Positions 17,794 through 26,184 are shown, counted from the first letter of the stretch. The stretch: DNA of 64,000 nt from Chloroflexus aurantiacus J-10-fl (GCF_000018865.1 NC_010175.1:3782001-3846000); one strand, 5' to 3'. Numbers and translations are program-made. Notes: generated by a model from the sequence alone, not told the origin.

Positions 17794-19206
17794 GTGAGTG
17801 AGCAAGTATACGATCTCGTGGTACTTGGTTCAGGGCCGGGCGGGTACGTTGCTGCCATCCGTGCTGCCCAACTGGGTATGAAGACAGCGATTGTTGAGGT
17901 GAATGCCCTGGGTGGCGTGTGTCTGAACATCGGCTGTATCCCAACCAAAGCACTCTTGCACAGCGCCGATCTGCTTGAAGAGGTGAAGGAGGCGAAGCGT
18001 TTCGGCATTACCGTTGAGAACGTCGCCTTTGAGCTGGCCGGGGCAATGAAGCACAAAGATACGGTCGTCAAGCAGAGCACCGATGGCGTGGCATTTTTAA
18101 TGAAGAAAAATAAGATTGAGGTAGTGGCCGGTCGGGGCCGGCTAATTGGTCGCGGTCAGGTGCATGTGCAGTTAAACGAAGGTGGTGAGCGGGTTCTGGC
18201 GGCCAAACATATTATTGTCGCTACCGGTGGTCGGCCACGTCCCTTCCCCGGTATTCCCTTCGATGGCGAGCGGGTGCTCTCTTCGACCGATATGCTTACC
18301 TTGAAAACGGTACCGTCCAGTCTGCTGGCTATCGGTGCCGGAGCCATCGGGGTTGAATTCGCCTCGATGTTCCGTTCGTTCGGCAGTGATGTGACGATTG
18401 TTGAAGCCTTACCCCGCATTGTGCCGAATGAAGACGAAGAGGTCAGTGCTGAGTTGACCAAGGCGTTCCAGCGCCGAGGGATCAAGACGCTGGCCGGGGC
18501 AAAGGTCGAAGGGGTGGATGTTGGCGGCGAGAAAGTGGTGGTGACCGTGGTTGATAGCTCTGGCAAGCCACAGCAGATTGCCGTCGAGAAGTTGCTGGTC
18601 TCGATTGGCATCGCTCCCAACACCGAGAATATCGGCCTGGAGGAGGTCGGTGTCAAGGTAAACAATCGCGGTTTCATCGAGACCGACGGTTTCCTGCGAA
18701 CCAGTGCCGAGGGTGTCTATGCCATCGGTGATTGTACCGCCAATACCCCCTGGCTGGCGCACAAGGCCAGCGCCGAGGGGATTCTGGCCGCCGAACATAT
18801 CGCCGGTCATCACGTGACGCCGATTGACTACGGGAAGATTGCTGCCTGTACCTACTGCAACCCTGAAATTGCCAGTGTTGGTTTGACCGAGGCAAAGGCA
18901 CGCGAGCGTGGTTACCAGGTGAAGGTGGGCAAGTTCCCCTTCTCGGCCAACGGCAAAGCGCGGGTGCTCGGTCAGACCCGGTTTGGTTTCATCAAGCTGG
19001 TTGCCGATGCCCAGTACGATGAGATTTTGGGTGTGCATATGATCGGCCCGCGGGTCACCGAAATGATCGCCGAAGGTGGCATTGCCCTCAGCCACGAAGC
19101 AACCGGTGAGAGCATGATGCAGACGATCCATGCTCACCCGACGCTGTACGAGGCGATTGGTGAGGCTGCCCATGCGCTGGTGCACGGTGCGCCGATCCAT
19201 CTGTAA
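17794..19206 (+). CDS. lpdA: dihydrolipoamide dehydrogenase (E3)
   Basis: The 470-residue flavoprotein reoxidises dihydrolipoamide using NAD+. It contains the FAD-binding VVLGSGPGGYVAAIRAAQLG, the redox disulphide GGVCLNIGCIPTKALL, the NAD-binding AIGAGAIGVEFASMFRSFG, the second FAD motif YAIGDCT, and the C-terminal interface His-Glu pair (HAHPTLYEAIGEAAH). The start is GTG at 17794. With lipA and lipB nearby it belongs to the lipoate/2-oxoacid dehydrogenase system; the E1 and E2 genes are not in the window. Confidence 0.98.
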   Translation: MSEQVYDLVVLGSGPGGYVAAIRAAQLGMKTAIVEVNALGGVCLNIGCIPTKALLHSADLLEEVKEAKRFGITVENVAFELAGAMKHKDTVVKQSTDGVAFLMKKNKIEVVAGRGRLIGRGQVHVQLNEGGERVLAAKHIIVATGGRPRPFPGIPFDGERVLSSTDMLTLKTVPSSLLAIGAGAIGVEFASMFRSFGSDVTIVEALPRIVPNEDEEVSAELTKAFQRRGIKTLAGAKVEGVDVGGEKVVVTVVDSSGKPQQIAVEKLLVSIGIAPNTENIGLEEVGVKVNNRGFIETDGFLRTSAEGVYAIGDCTANTPWLAHKASAEGILAAEHIAGHHVTPIDYGKIAACTYCNPEIASVGLTEAKARERGYQVKVGKFPFSANGKARVLGQTRFGFIKLVADAQYDEILGVHMIGPRVTEMIAEGGIALSHEATGESMMQTIHAHPTLYEAIGEAAHALVHGAPIHL

Positions 19207-19298
19207 TCCACGCCGGGCATTGGTCAAGAGACGTTACGTTAGAATTGCGTATTTTTACCCTGAATAAAGCGGTTTTTTGTGCCGGAGTGCACTATCAT

Positions 19299-19336
19299 AG
19301 ACTGTGGCAGCCAACCTGCCACAGTCTACGTTTTTT
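19299..19336 (+). terminator. rho-independent terminator after lpd
   Basis: A perfect 12-bp stem (AGACTGTGGCAG / CTGCCACAGTCT, loop CCAAC) is followed three bases later by TTTTTT. It lies 93 bp after the lpd stop and just before the next lipoprotein gene. The arms are a variant of the local GTGCGGCAG hairpin family. Confidence 0.85.
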
Positions 19337-19360
19337 GTCAGCCAGATCAGGAAGATTGCT

Positions 19361-19855
19361 ATGCGCCGAATACTGTCGCTACTCCTCTTGTTGATTGTGC
19401 TAACCGGTTGTGCCGGTCGCTCCTTCATTCCCGAACCAGAACTGGCTCCACCTGACGCACCTGTAGCGTTGCAATACCTGTTACCGCCGACATTTGCCGA
19501 TGATTACGATGTCTTGCCCGAACCGGTACCATTTGCCGATGAACGTGGGTTTTTGGTGGCAATCCGCCCGCGCGGTGGCTCGGCGACGATTACCATTGGT
19601 GGTGGTACGCCGGCTCGCGCAGTGTGGGAGCAGAATCAGCCAATTGAAGGGAGCGACCGGATTAAGAAGACCCTGTTACGCGGCGTGCAAGGCGTAGCTG
19701 TGATCGATCCTTCGCTGATCACAATGGCCTGGGTTGCCGGCGGCGTCCCTTATTTTGTCTCGGTCACGACTGCCGATGACAAGACGGTGCAAATCTTCAT
19801 CAATGCCCTGGCCGTATATGATCTCGATACCTGGCGGAGTCGGGTTGGTCGTTAG
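19361..19855 (+). CDS. small lipoprotein of unknown function
   Basis: The 164-residue protein starts MRRILSLLLLLIVLTGCAG, a clear lipoprotein signal with lipobox LTGC. The mature part is a compact beta-rich domain (AVALQYLLPPTFADDYDVLPEP ... GGSATITIGGG ... PYFVSVTTADDKTVQIF). No known family was recognised. The start at 19361 is chosen because it begins the signal peptide and follows AGGAAGATTGCT. The gene stands alone between two hairpin terminators. Confidence 0.85.
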   Translation: MRRILSLLLLLIVLTGCAGRSFIPEPELAPPDAPVALQYLLPPTFADDYDVLPEPVPFADERGFLVAIRPRGGSATITIGGGTPARAVWEQNQPIEGSDRIKKTLLRGVQGVAVIDPSLITMAWVAGGVPYFVSVTTADDKTVQIFINALAVYDLDTWRSRVGR

Positions 19856-19903
19856 GTGGTTGATAGGCAGAGGCTGGATTGCGGGTCAATCATCTCTCAG
19901 GCA

Positions 19904-19935
19904 GACGTAGCACAGCTCGCAGCCTGTGCTACGTC
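19904..19935. terminator. bidirectional hairpin between convergent genes
   Basis: A perfect 12-bp stem (GACGTAGCACAG / CTGTGCTACGTC) with an 8-nt loop lies between the convergent lipoprotein and decarboxylase genes. It lacks a T-run, so its role as terminator is inferred from position. Confidence 0.6.
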
Positions 19936-19988
19936 GCTGACCTGACCTCACATGTCCCCTGGACATACCGTCTCTTATACTGTAACGG

Positions 19989-21410
19989 CTACGGTGCGAC
20001 ACGTGTGGCCATGGCTTGCATCAGCTCCCACAAGGCCACAACATCGGCGTGTTCGGTTGGCTCGGCGCCGATACTCACCCGCACCATCCAGCGTCCATCG
20101 AGTACTGCCGGCGTGAGGTAAGCTGCCCCGCTGGCGTTAATCATACCGACCCAGCGTAACGTGTGCTGATCGAGCGCCTCTCCCGTCAGTCCGGGTGGTT
20201 CGTGGCGGACACAAACTGTTTGCAGCGGCACCGGTGCCAGGCGTCGCCAGTGAGGTGTTGCATCGACCTGTGCGGCCAGCCAGCGTGCGTTAGCCAGATC
20301 GCGCCGCAGGCGGGCACGTAAGCCCTCGGCACCTTCACAGCGCAGGAGAAAGTAGAGTTTCAGCGCCCGGAAGCGCCGACCGAGCGGAATCCCCCAATCA
20401 CGGTAGTTGGTGACCGTACCGTCGGCACTGGTTTGCAGATAGCTGGGATTAGTAGACATAACTCTGATCAGATGCTGCGGGTCGCGCACATAGTACAGCG
20501 AACAATCGAATGCCGCCCCCAGCCATTTGTGCGGATTGAGTACCAGACTATCGGCCTGTTCGATCCCCTGCCAGAGCTGCCGACATTCGGGCAAGATCAT
20601 CGCCGATCCGGCCATTGCGGCATCAACGTGCAACCAGATACCCTCGCGCTGACACAGAGCACCAATCGGTTCGAGCGGATCGCATGCGGTTGTCGCAGTT
20701 GCGCCAATGCTGGCGACAACGGCACATGGCACCCGTCCGGCGGCGCGGTCGGCGGCGATGGCCGCTTCGAGGGCATCCACGCGCATGGCAAACTGATCGT
20801 CAACCGGAATCAGCCGAAGATTGTCGCGCCCGAAACCGGCCAGAAGCACCGCCTTTTCGACCGAGCTGTGGCTTTGGGTTGAGGTATACACTACCAGCGG
20901 TGCCGGCAGCGCCTGTAGCCCGCCGCGCACCTGGCAGTGGTCGGTCGCACGCTCACGGGCACAGAGTAGTGCAACCAGCGTACTGGTGCTGGCGGTGTCC
21001 TGAATAACGCCACGCCACGTCTCGCTTAAGCCGAGCAACTGCCGCATCCAATCGGTGGTCAGCTCTTCCAGTTCGGTCAATGGCGGGCTGGCCTGCCAGT
21101 TGAGTCCTAACTGACCGAGACCGCCGCTGAGCATATCGCCAAGCAATGACGCCAGACTGGCATTGGCCGGGAAATAGCCAAAGAACCGTGGATGTTGCCA
21201 GTTGGAAAGGCCAGGGATAATCAGGCGTTCAATATCGGTCAGAATGTCGGTGGCCGGTTCGGGATGTTCAGGTGGATTGGCCGGAAGCTGACTACGCAGC
21301 TCACCGGGGCGTAACTGTGACCAGACCGGGCGCTGAGCAATAGTCGCACGGTAATCGGCGATCATATCGATAATCTGATAGCCGAGGCGACGAAACTCAT
21401 CAGGCTGCAT
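19989..21410 (-). CDS. PLP-dependent group II amino-acid decarboxylase (aromatic-type)
   Basis: The 473-residue protein matches the aromatic L-amino-acid decarboxylase family. It shows NWQHPRFFGYFPANASLASLLGDMLSGGLGQLGLNWQASPPLTELE at the N-terminus, VYTSTQSHSSVEKA, ATTACDPLEPIG, HVDAAMAGSA (Asp to the pyridine nitrogen, Ala before the cofactor) and the PLP lysine in NPHKWLGAAFDCS. It should decarboxylate an aromatic amino acid; the exact substrate cannot be read from sequence. The start at 21410 follows AAGGAG at good spacing; the longer open frame upstream lacks support. It is monocistronic. Confidence 0.94.
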   Translation of the reverse strand: MQPDEFRRLGYQIIDMIADYRATIAQRPVWSQLRPGELRSQLPANPPEHPEPATDILTDIERLIIPGLSNWQHPRFFGYFPANASLASLLGDMLSGGLGQLGLNWQASPPLTELEELTTDWMRQLLGLSETWRGVIQDTASTSTLVALLCARERATDHCQVRGGLQALPAPLVVYTSTQSHSSVEKAVLLAGFGRDNLRLIPVDDQFAMRVDALEAAIAADRAAGRVPCAVVASIGATATTACDPLEPIGALCQREGIWLHVDAAMAGSAMILPECRQLWQGIEQADSLVLNPHKWLGAAFDCSLYYVRDPQHLIRVMSTNPSYLQTSADGTVTNYRDWGIPLGRRFRALKLYFLLRCEGAEGLRARLRRDLANARWLAAQVDATPHWRRLAPVPLQTVCVRHEPPGLTGEALDQHTLRWVGMINASGAAYLTPAVLDGRWMVRVSIGAEPTEHADVVALWELMQAMATRVAP

Positions 21411-21530
21411 ACGATGCTCCTTGAAACTGATCTGCGGCCATGTGCATTGTACTGCATGTTGCCGATGGGTTATACCGGTGCTTCCTGTCAGTTGCAGAGA
21501 TTGGGAGTCGAATGGCAATCACCAGCGACA

Positions 21531-21762
21531 GCAAGATAACCCAAGTTGCTACCTTTATCACCACAGAGACACAGAGGATGGGGAGAATCCAGGTTGCTGC
21601 CGTGAGACGCAGCGTCGCACGCTCACAGGCACTGGCTGCTCACCACGTTGTTTGTGCGATTACGCCATACGGTGTTGCGGGCAATGTCATGCTGGTCATC
21701 CTGGCAGTCAGTCTCCGTAGCCTGTCACAGTATAGGTGGCAACCTGGGTTAAGATAACTTCT
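21531..21762. mobile_element. possible MITE-like element with imperfect terminal inverted repeats
   Basis: AACCCAAGTTGCTACC at 21538-21553 is matched in inverse by GGTGGCAACCTGGGTT at 21735-21750 (14 of 16 positions). The interior of about 180 bp has no convincing gene and includes a CACCACAGAGACACAGAGG half-repeat. The right edge reads AAGATAACTTCTA, the same terminal sequence that ends the dispersed hairpin elements at 24.7, 54.5 and 57.8 kb. No transposase is inside; mobility is inferred. Confidence 0.45.
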
Positions 21763-21814
21763 AGCATTGTTGTGGACAGTACCTGTCCATTCGCCTGTCT
21801 ACTCTCATCGAGGA

Positions 21815-21844
21815 AACGAAAACAGCCGCCTCGTTCGGCGGCTG
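21815..21844 (-). terminator. rho-independent terminator after tRNA-Asn
   Basis: Read on the minus strand just after the tRNA, CAGCCGCC / GGCGGCTG form an 8-bp GC-rich stem with a 6-nt loop, followed by TTTTCGTTTCC. Confidence 0.85.
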
Positions 21845-21850
21845 CTTATC

Positions 21851-21925
21851 TGGCTCCCCAACCTGGATTCGAACCAGGAACCCGCTGATTAACAGTCAGC
21901 TGCTCTACCGTTGAGCTATTGGGGA
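21851..21925 (-). tRNA. tRNA-Asn (GTT)
   Basis: On the minus strand the sequence begins TCCCCAATAGCTCAACGGTA and ends TTGGGGAGCCA. Acceptor arms TCCCCAA/TTGGGGA pair, the anticodon loop reads CTGTTAA with anticodon GTT, and the T arm has GGTTCGAATCC. The 3' CCA is encoded (21851-21853). Confidence 0.97.
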
Positions 21926-21940
21926 TTGACTTCGGCTGAG

Positions 21941-21969
21941 AGTATAGCACAGGTTGCCAAAATGTGCAA
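21941..21969 (-). promoter_or_regulatory. sigma-70-type promoter of tRNA-Asn
   Basis: On the minus strand TTGCAC (21969-21964) and TATACT (21946-21941) are separated by 17 bp. The -10 ends 16 bp before the mature tRNA 5' end. Confidence 0.75.
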
Positions 21970-22132
21970 GTGGTAACAAACGTCGGGTGACAAGTGATTT
22001 CTGGCGCATTCTGATGCTGAAAGCTAACTGCAACATCGTAGACACACAGACAAACAATTGCGCAGCCGTTTGCAGACAACGACTGCGCCTGGCGAAGGGA
22101 ATGCCGGCATATGGTAATATGCCGACGAACGG

Positions 22133-22384
22133 TTACTCGGCGCTCGTACTCTCACTCTTGCCATTGCGCTCGGCCTCGTACCGTTCAGCCAGTTCGCGCA
22201 GCGCAGTGAAGAGTTCGACATCAAGCAGAACGCCGGCTGGATAGCCTTTCTGAGTGACGATAATCGGTTGGTGGGTAGCCTGCGAGCGCTTGATAAGCGC
22301 AGCAAGCGACGATGCCGCCTTTGAGATGGGAACAACACCCTGTCGCAGATCGACGTTGAGCAGGTTTTTGGTGATGTCTGACAT
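22133..22384 (-). CDS. orphan Phd/YefM-type antitoxin-like protein
   Basis: The 83-residue protein shows the Phd/YefM N-terminal pattern (VVPISKAASSLAALIKRSQATHQPIIVTQKGYPAGVLLDVELFTAL), a DNA-binding dimer fold, followed by a charged C-terminal tail (ERYEAERNGKSESTSAE) that would wrap a toxin. No RelE/Doc-like toxin gene lies on either side, so it may be an orphan or act on a distant partner. The start at 22384 follows CGGAG; a longer start at 22423 is less likely. Confidence 0.85.
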   Translation of the reverse strand: MSDITKNLLNVDLRQGVVPISKAASSLAALIKRSQATHQPIIVTQKGYPAGVLLDVELFTALRELAERYEAERNGKSESTSAE

Positions 22385-22399
22385 TGTCTTCTCCGTTTT

Positions 22400-22489
22400 A
22401 CAAGTAACAACTTGTTTTAGCACCCTCGATACCTGTTCGTGGGTTTGTGATGGTCAAGGTTGAGAAAAGTAGATAGTAGCAATCTACTT
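22400..22489. promoter_or_regulatory. two short palindromes upstream of the antitoxin gene
   Basis: ACAAGT/ACTTGT (22400-22415, 4-nt spacer) and AAGTAGAT/ATCTACTT (22467-22489, 7-nt spacer) lie in the divergent region between the antitoxin gene and the transglycosylase operon. Phd-type antitoxins usually repress their own promoter by binding such palindromes, so these are candidate operators. This is inference. The 233-bp gap holds nothing else recognisable. Confidence 0.4.
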
Positions 22490-22617
22490 AACATGCACAC
22501 GCGGCAAACAAAAAACCGACACAAACAGGAATCAAATATTGCGACTTCTGCGATAGTATAGCGCACGATTTACCAAATTTCAACCCTCGAATGTCTATAT
22601 AATTGTTGGGATGGTAT

Positions 22618-23730
22618 ATGACGGACTTCTTGACTCTTCAGCATGGCCAGTTATCCTTACCGACATTTTTGCCCGATGCAACCTTTGGCACGGTGCGCGC
22701 AGTTGATAGCCGTGATCTCAGCGAAGCCGGTATCAGAGCGTTGGTCATGAATGTCTTTCATCTCATGCAACGTCCCGGTAGTTCGACGATCACCGCCTTA
22801 GGAGGGTTGCACCAGATGACAGCCTGGTCGGGGCCAATTGTGACCGATAGCGGTGGTTTTCAAGCCTATTCGCTGATCCGAAATAATTCCAAACAGGGTC
22901 GGATTACCGATCAGGGGTTAACCTTTCAACCAGAGGGGGCTGAACGGCGGTTTCAACTGACGCCGGAGAAGAGCATTCAACTGCAATTGAGCTATGGCGC
23001 TGATATCGTCATTTGCCTTGACGATTGCACACACGTTGACGACCCACCTGCCGAACAGCGCCGTTCGGTTGAACGGACGATTCGCTGGGCCCGTCGCTGT
23101 CGGCAGGAATTTGATCGTCAGGTAGCACAGCGCCGACGCCAGGGTCCGCCACCATTGCTCTTTGCTGTGGTACAGGGTGGGGGCGATCTGCATTTGCGCG
23201 CCGAGTGTGCAGCCGCACTTCTCGACATTGGGTTCGACGGATTCGGGTTTGGGGGATGGCCGCTCGATGCCCAGGGCCAACTTCTCGATGAGGTGCTGGC
23301 GTTCACCCGTGATCAAATTCCCGCTCGCTTTCCTATGCACGCGCTGGGGGTTGGACACCCGGCCAGTGTAGTGGCCTGTGCCCGGATGGGTTACGACATC
23401 TTCGATAGTGCATTACCGACCCGCGATGCTCGTCAGGGGCGTCTGCTGGCGTTTACGGCTGATCCGCAGCGACCGGGCTTCCAATTGCGCGGTGATTGGT
23501 TTACCTATGTTTATCTGGCCGACCGCAAGCATGTGAAAGCTGATACACCAATCTCGCCGGGATGCCAGTGCTTTACCTGTAGCCGGTACAGTCTGGGGTA
23601 TTTGCATCATCTGCACAAACTGGGTGAGACGCTGGTCTTGCGATTGGCAACCATCCACAATCTCCACTTCATGGCGCAGTTGATGGAGCTGATCCGGCAC
23701 GAACGGAGAGGATCGCAAGCTAATGACTAA
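22618..23730 (+). CDS. tRNA-guanine transglycosylase paralogue
   Basis: The 370-residue protein has the whole transglycosylase core. VTDSGGFQAYS and ICLDDCT carry substrate-pocket aspartates, FDSALPTRDARQG carries the catalytic aspartate, and the zinc site C-x-C-x2-C-x25-H (CQCFTC...IH) matches the family exactly. The loop that in bacterial Tgt reads GG(L)(A/S)VGE is here GGWPLD, so base recognition may differ from preQ1. I take the ATG at 22618; a TTG 15 nt upstream is in frame. It overlaps the following rRNA methyltransferase gene by 8 nt. Confidence 0.93.
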   Translation: MTDFLTLQHGQLSLPTFLPDATFGTVRAVDSRDLSEAGIRALVMNVFHLMQRPGSSTITALGGLHQMTAWSGPIVTDSGGFQAYSLIRNNSKQGRITDQGLTFQPEGAERRFQLTPEKSIQLQLSYGADIVICLDDCTHVDDPPAEQRRSVERTIRWARRCRQEFDRQVAQRRRQGPPPLLFAVVQGGGDLHLRAECAAALLDIGFDGFGFGGWPLDAQGQLLDEVLAFTRDQIPARFPMHALGVGHPASVVACARMGYDIFDSALPTRDARQGRLLAFTADPQRPGFQLRGDWFTYVYLADRKHVKADTPISPGCQCFTCSRYSLGYLHHLHKLGETLVLRLATIHNLHFMAQLMELIRHERRGSQAND

Positions 23731-24523
23731 TTGTGAGACGCAACTGGCTGAATTGGTAGCAGCAGTTCAAACCAGCGCACGTTACCGAACGATTGATCGG
23801 CAACTGGTCGAGCGTGTCGGTCGGGAAGCACTGTCTCGCTATCCATCGCTGAAAGCTGCGATCAAGGCCACCAAGAGCCAGTTACACCAGATGATCGGGG
23901 CCTATGCCGAACGAACCCCACCGTATGATCAGTGGCTCGCCGAACTGCAACAGGCACCGGATGTTGCTTCACGTAAGGTCATTTGTCAACGGTTGCTGGC
24001 CTCGCATGCCTCAACCCGTGAGCGCCTGGCAGTGCTTGATCGGCTCTACCCTGCCTGTCTCGGTGATCAACCGCCGCAGCGTATCCTTGATCTGGGATGC
24101 GGTTTCAATCCGTTAGCGGTGCCCTGGATGAATGTGCCTGCTACCACCTTTTATGCCGCGTATGACATTGATACTGCCCTCTGTTCATTTGTAGGCGCAG
24201 TACTGCCTTTGCTGGGTGTGCAGGGTAGCGCCGATGTTTGTGATCTGGTGACAGGGCCGCCGCCAGTTGCCGCAGACGTTGCGCTGGTACTGAAAGTAAT
24301 TCCCTTGCTGGAACAACAACGACGCGGCGCCGGGGCCGATCTGTTGCGCGCTATTCAGGCGCCGCGCCTGGTAGTGTCCTTTCCGACGCGCAGTCTGGGT
24401 GGGCGGAATGTAGGGATGCTCGAAACGTATCGCCGCTATATGACAACGCTTGCCGCGACGGAAGGCTGGTCACCGCACGAGATAGTCTTACCCGGTGAGC
24501 TGGTCTTTATCATTCGTCGCTAG
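23723..24523 (+). CDS. ArmA/Rmt (FmrO) family 16S rRNA guanine-N7 methyltransferase
   Basis: The 266-residue protein carries the hallmarks of the aminoglycoside-resistance 16S rRNA m7G1405 methyltransferases, in order: TKSQLHQMIGAY (N-terminal helical domain, about residues 52-63), ASTRERLAVLDRLYP, the SAM motif ILDLGCGFNPLAVPWMN (about 116-132), a DIDT acidic residue, LKVIPLLEQQRRG, VVSFPTRSLGGRNVGM and a final ELVFIIRR. In ArmA and RmtB the family methylates N7 of G1405 in the A site and blocks kanamycin/gentamicin binding. The gene is chromosomal and coupled to the transglycosylase, not associated with an integron. Confidence 0.93.
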   Translation: MTNCETQLAELVAAVQTSARYRTIDRQLVERVGREALSRYPSLKAAIKATKSQLHQMIGAYAERTPPYDQWLAELQQAPDVASRKVICQRLLASHASTRERLAVLDRLYPACLGDQPPQRILDLGCGFNPLAVPWMNVPATTFYAAYDIDTALCSFVGAVLPLLGVQGSADVCDLVTGPPPVAADVALVLKVIPLLEQQRRGAGADLLRAIQAPRLVVSFPTRSLGGRNVGMLETYRRYMTTLAATEGWSPHEIVLPGELVFIIRR

Positions 24524-24568
24524 TTTGTGATCAGCCTTCGCGTTCGTAGATGCAGATAACGGTGCCAT

Positions 24569-24758
24569 CATGCGCTGGATTGGTGGTCTTGCCCGCTCTT
24601 CATGCGCGTGTTGCCAGTTTGGAGTGCGGCAGCCAAGCTGCCGCAAGCAGCCGTGCTCATGATCTGGGGCGTGGTACGCCTTTGACCTTGCCGGTCACAG
24701 ACGCGACGTATGTTCTCGTTACGATACCAGGCTTGTCGATGATTTGAGATTACTTCTA
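24569..24758 (+). repeat. single copy of the dispersed hairpin element
   Basis: Starting TGCCATCATGCGCTGGATTG, this copy of about 190 bp contains GGAGTGCGGCAGCCAAGC (hairpin core at 24621) and ends GAGATTACTTCTACCC. It aligns along its length with 57604-57799 and with the central part of the 374-bp units at 50-54 kb. It occupies the gap between two convergent genes. Confidence 0.8.
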
Positions 24759-24788
24759 CCCAGGAATGCGACTCGGCATTCTCCCCGA

Positions 24789-25265
24789 TCACAAACCTTC
24801 ACGTTCCCGGATGTGGGCCAGTAGTCGACGACAGGCCGTCTCAATCAGATGGTAGACCTCATCGAAGCGACCATTGTAGTAAGGATCAGGAACTTCCGCT
24901 GTGCCCAATTCTGGCGCAAAACTCAACAAAAGCCGGGCGCGTTCGCGGGCTTTCGGATGAAAATGGCCCAGATCGGCCAGATTCTCGTGATCCATCACCA
25001 GGATGTAGTCGAACTGATCGATATCGCTACTGCGTACCTGCCGTGCCCGTATACCGGCGGTCGAAATGTTGTGGCGGGCCAGCACACGCTGGGTACCAGG
25101 GTGTGGTGGTTCTCCCACGTGCCAGCCGCCGGTTCCGGCTGAGTCAATCTCAAAGTGCTCGCTCAGGCCGGCTTCGTTGACCAGATGGCGAAAAACCGCC
25201 TCGGCCATCGGTGAACGACAGATATTCCCCATGCAGACGAACAACACACGTATTTTACGGTGCAT
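24789..25265 (-). CDS. low-molecular-weight protein-tyrosine-phosphatase
   Basis: The 158-residue protein starts MHRKIRVLFVCMGNICRSPMAEAVFRHL, with the complete phosphate loop CMGNICRS (C-x5-R-S, general nucleophile Cys). It ends with the catalytic aspartate in VPDPYYNG and an adjacent Tyr pair. It hydrolyses phosphotyrosine or similar low-molecular-weight phosphate esters in the cytosol. GAGGAG precedes the ATG at 25265. It follows the metalloenzyme gene by 7 nt, so the two form an operon. Confidence 0.96.
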   Translation of the reverse strand: MHRKIRVLFVCMGNICRSPMAEAVFRHLVNEAGLSEHFEIDSAGTGGWHVGEPPHPGTQRVLARHNISTAGIRARQVRSSDIDQFDYILVMDHENLADLGHFHPKARERARLLLSFAPELGTAEVPDPYYNGRFDEVYHLIETACRRLLAHIREREGL

Positions 25266-25272
25266 AGTCTCC

Positions 25273-26184
25273 TCACAGCATACCGGCAGCCAATGCATAC
25301 AGAATCGCATCGGCCACCTCATCGATTCGACGCACATGCCGGAAATAGCCGGCGTGTGGCCCAACCACCAGCAGCGGTGTTGGTGCGGTCGTATGAGTGG
25401 TGGTTGCTGCCTGTTCGATATTGCCATGATCTGACGTAATCAGCAAACTGTCTTCGGGGCGACGGGCGTGCAGCCAGCCTGCGATCAGACCATCGATCCG
25501 GGTCAGGGCTTCCCATACCCCGTGCTCACCCAGGCGACCATGACCGGCAAGGTCGGGCAGAAAACTCTCGAAGAAGACCAGGTCGTAGTCGCCGGCAAGA
25601 CTGGCCAGCCGCTCACCTGCCAGGTGTGGATCAATGAATGGTATAGTTGCGGCAGCCGGATCGCGTGCTGCCAGCCTGTCGCCGCTAATATCCCAACTGA
25701 GTGCCTGTCCACGTTTCAGATCATCGAGATTGCGCAAATATAGCCCGGCCCCTTCGGCAGCAATCACACTCGCCGACCGGCGAAGCCGGCGGGTTGCCAG
25801 TGCCTGCCAGTAACCGGCAGTAAAGACATTGGCAAACGCAACCCGCCAGCCCTGTTCCAGGGCTCGTCGAAACAGCGAGCGTTCGGCAAGCAGCGGACGC
25901 AGGGCAACGGGTGGAAAGTGGGGCTGGTGGCGACCGTGAATAGCCGGTGCATTGACGCCGGCAAGTAAGGCGACGTGATTGGTGCCACTCTGCGGTAATC
26001 CTTCTACTCCCAGACAGGCGTCAAGTGCACTCAATAACAGCCCATCACGGTAGCCAATCTGTTCACTGGTGAGTGGGCCTCCCAACAGATGGTGGATGGC
26101 CGGCATTGGTACCGTTGCCAGTGGGTTGTCGGTTGTGGCGGGGGCCAGTCCGATGCCGTCGAGAAAGACGAATGTAATAGCCAT
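25273..26184 (-). CDS. alkaline-phosphatase-superfamily metalloenzyme (phosphoglycerate-mutase/phosphopentomutase-like)
   Basis: The 303-residue protein opens with FVFLDGIGLA (metal-binding Asp) and contains GLPQSGTNHVALLAGVNA, where Ser/Thr would be the phosphorylated nucleophile. It later has FFESFLPDLAGHG and LLITSDHGNIEQ (metal-binding Asp-His). These match the metalloenzyme core shared by cofactor-independent phosphoglycerate mutase and phosphopentomutase. It is shorter than both (about 510 and 390 residues), lacking the inserted domain, so the substrate is unclear. The start ATG at 26184 lies next to a heptanucleotide-like repeat. Confidence 0.88.
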   Translation of the reverse strand: MAITFVFLDGIGLAPATTDNPLATVPMPAIHHLLGGPLTSEQIGYRDGLLLSALDACLGVEGLPQSGTNHVALLAGVNAPAIHGRHQPHFPPVALRPLLAERSLFRRALEQGWRVAFANVFTAGYWQALATRRLRRSASVIAAEGAGLYLRNLDDLKRGQALSWDISGDRLAARDPAAATIPFIDPHLAGERLASLAGDYDLVFFESFLPDLAGHGRLGEHGVWEALTRIDGLIAGWLHARRPEDSLLITSDHGNIEQAATTTHTTAPTPLLVVGPHAGYFRHVRRIDEVADAILYALAAGML

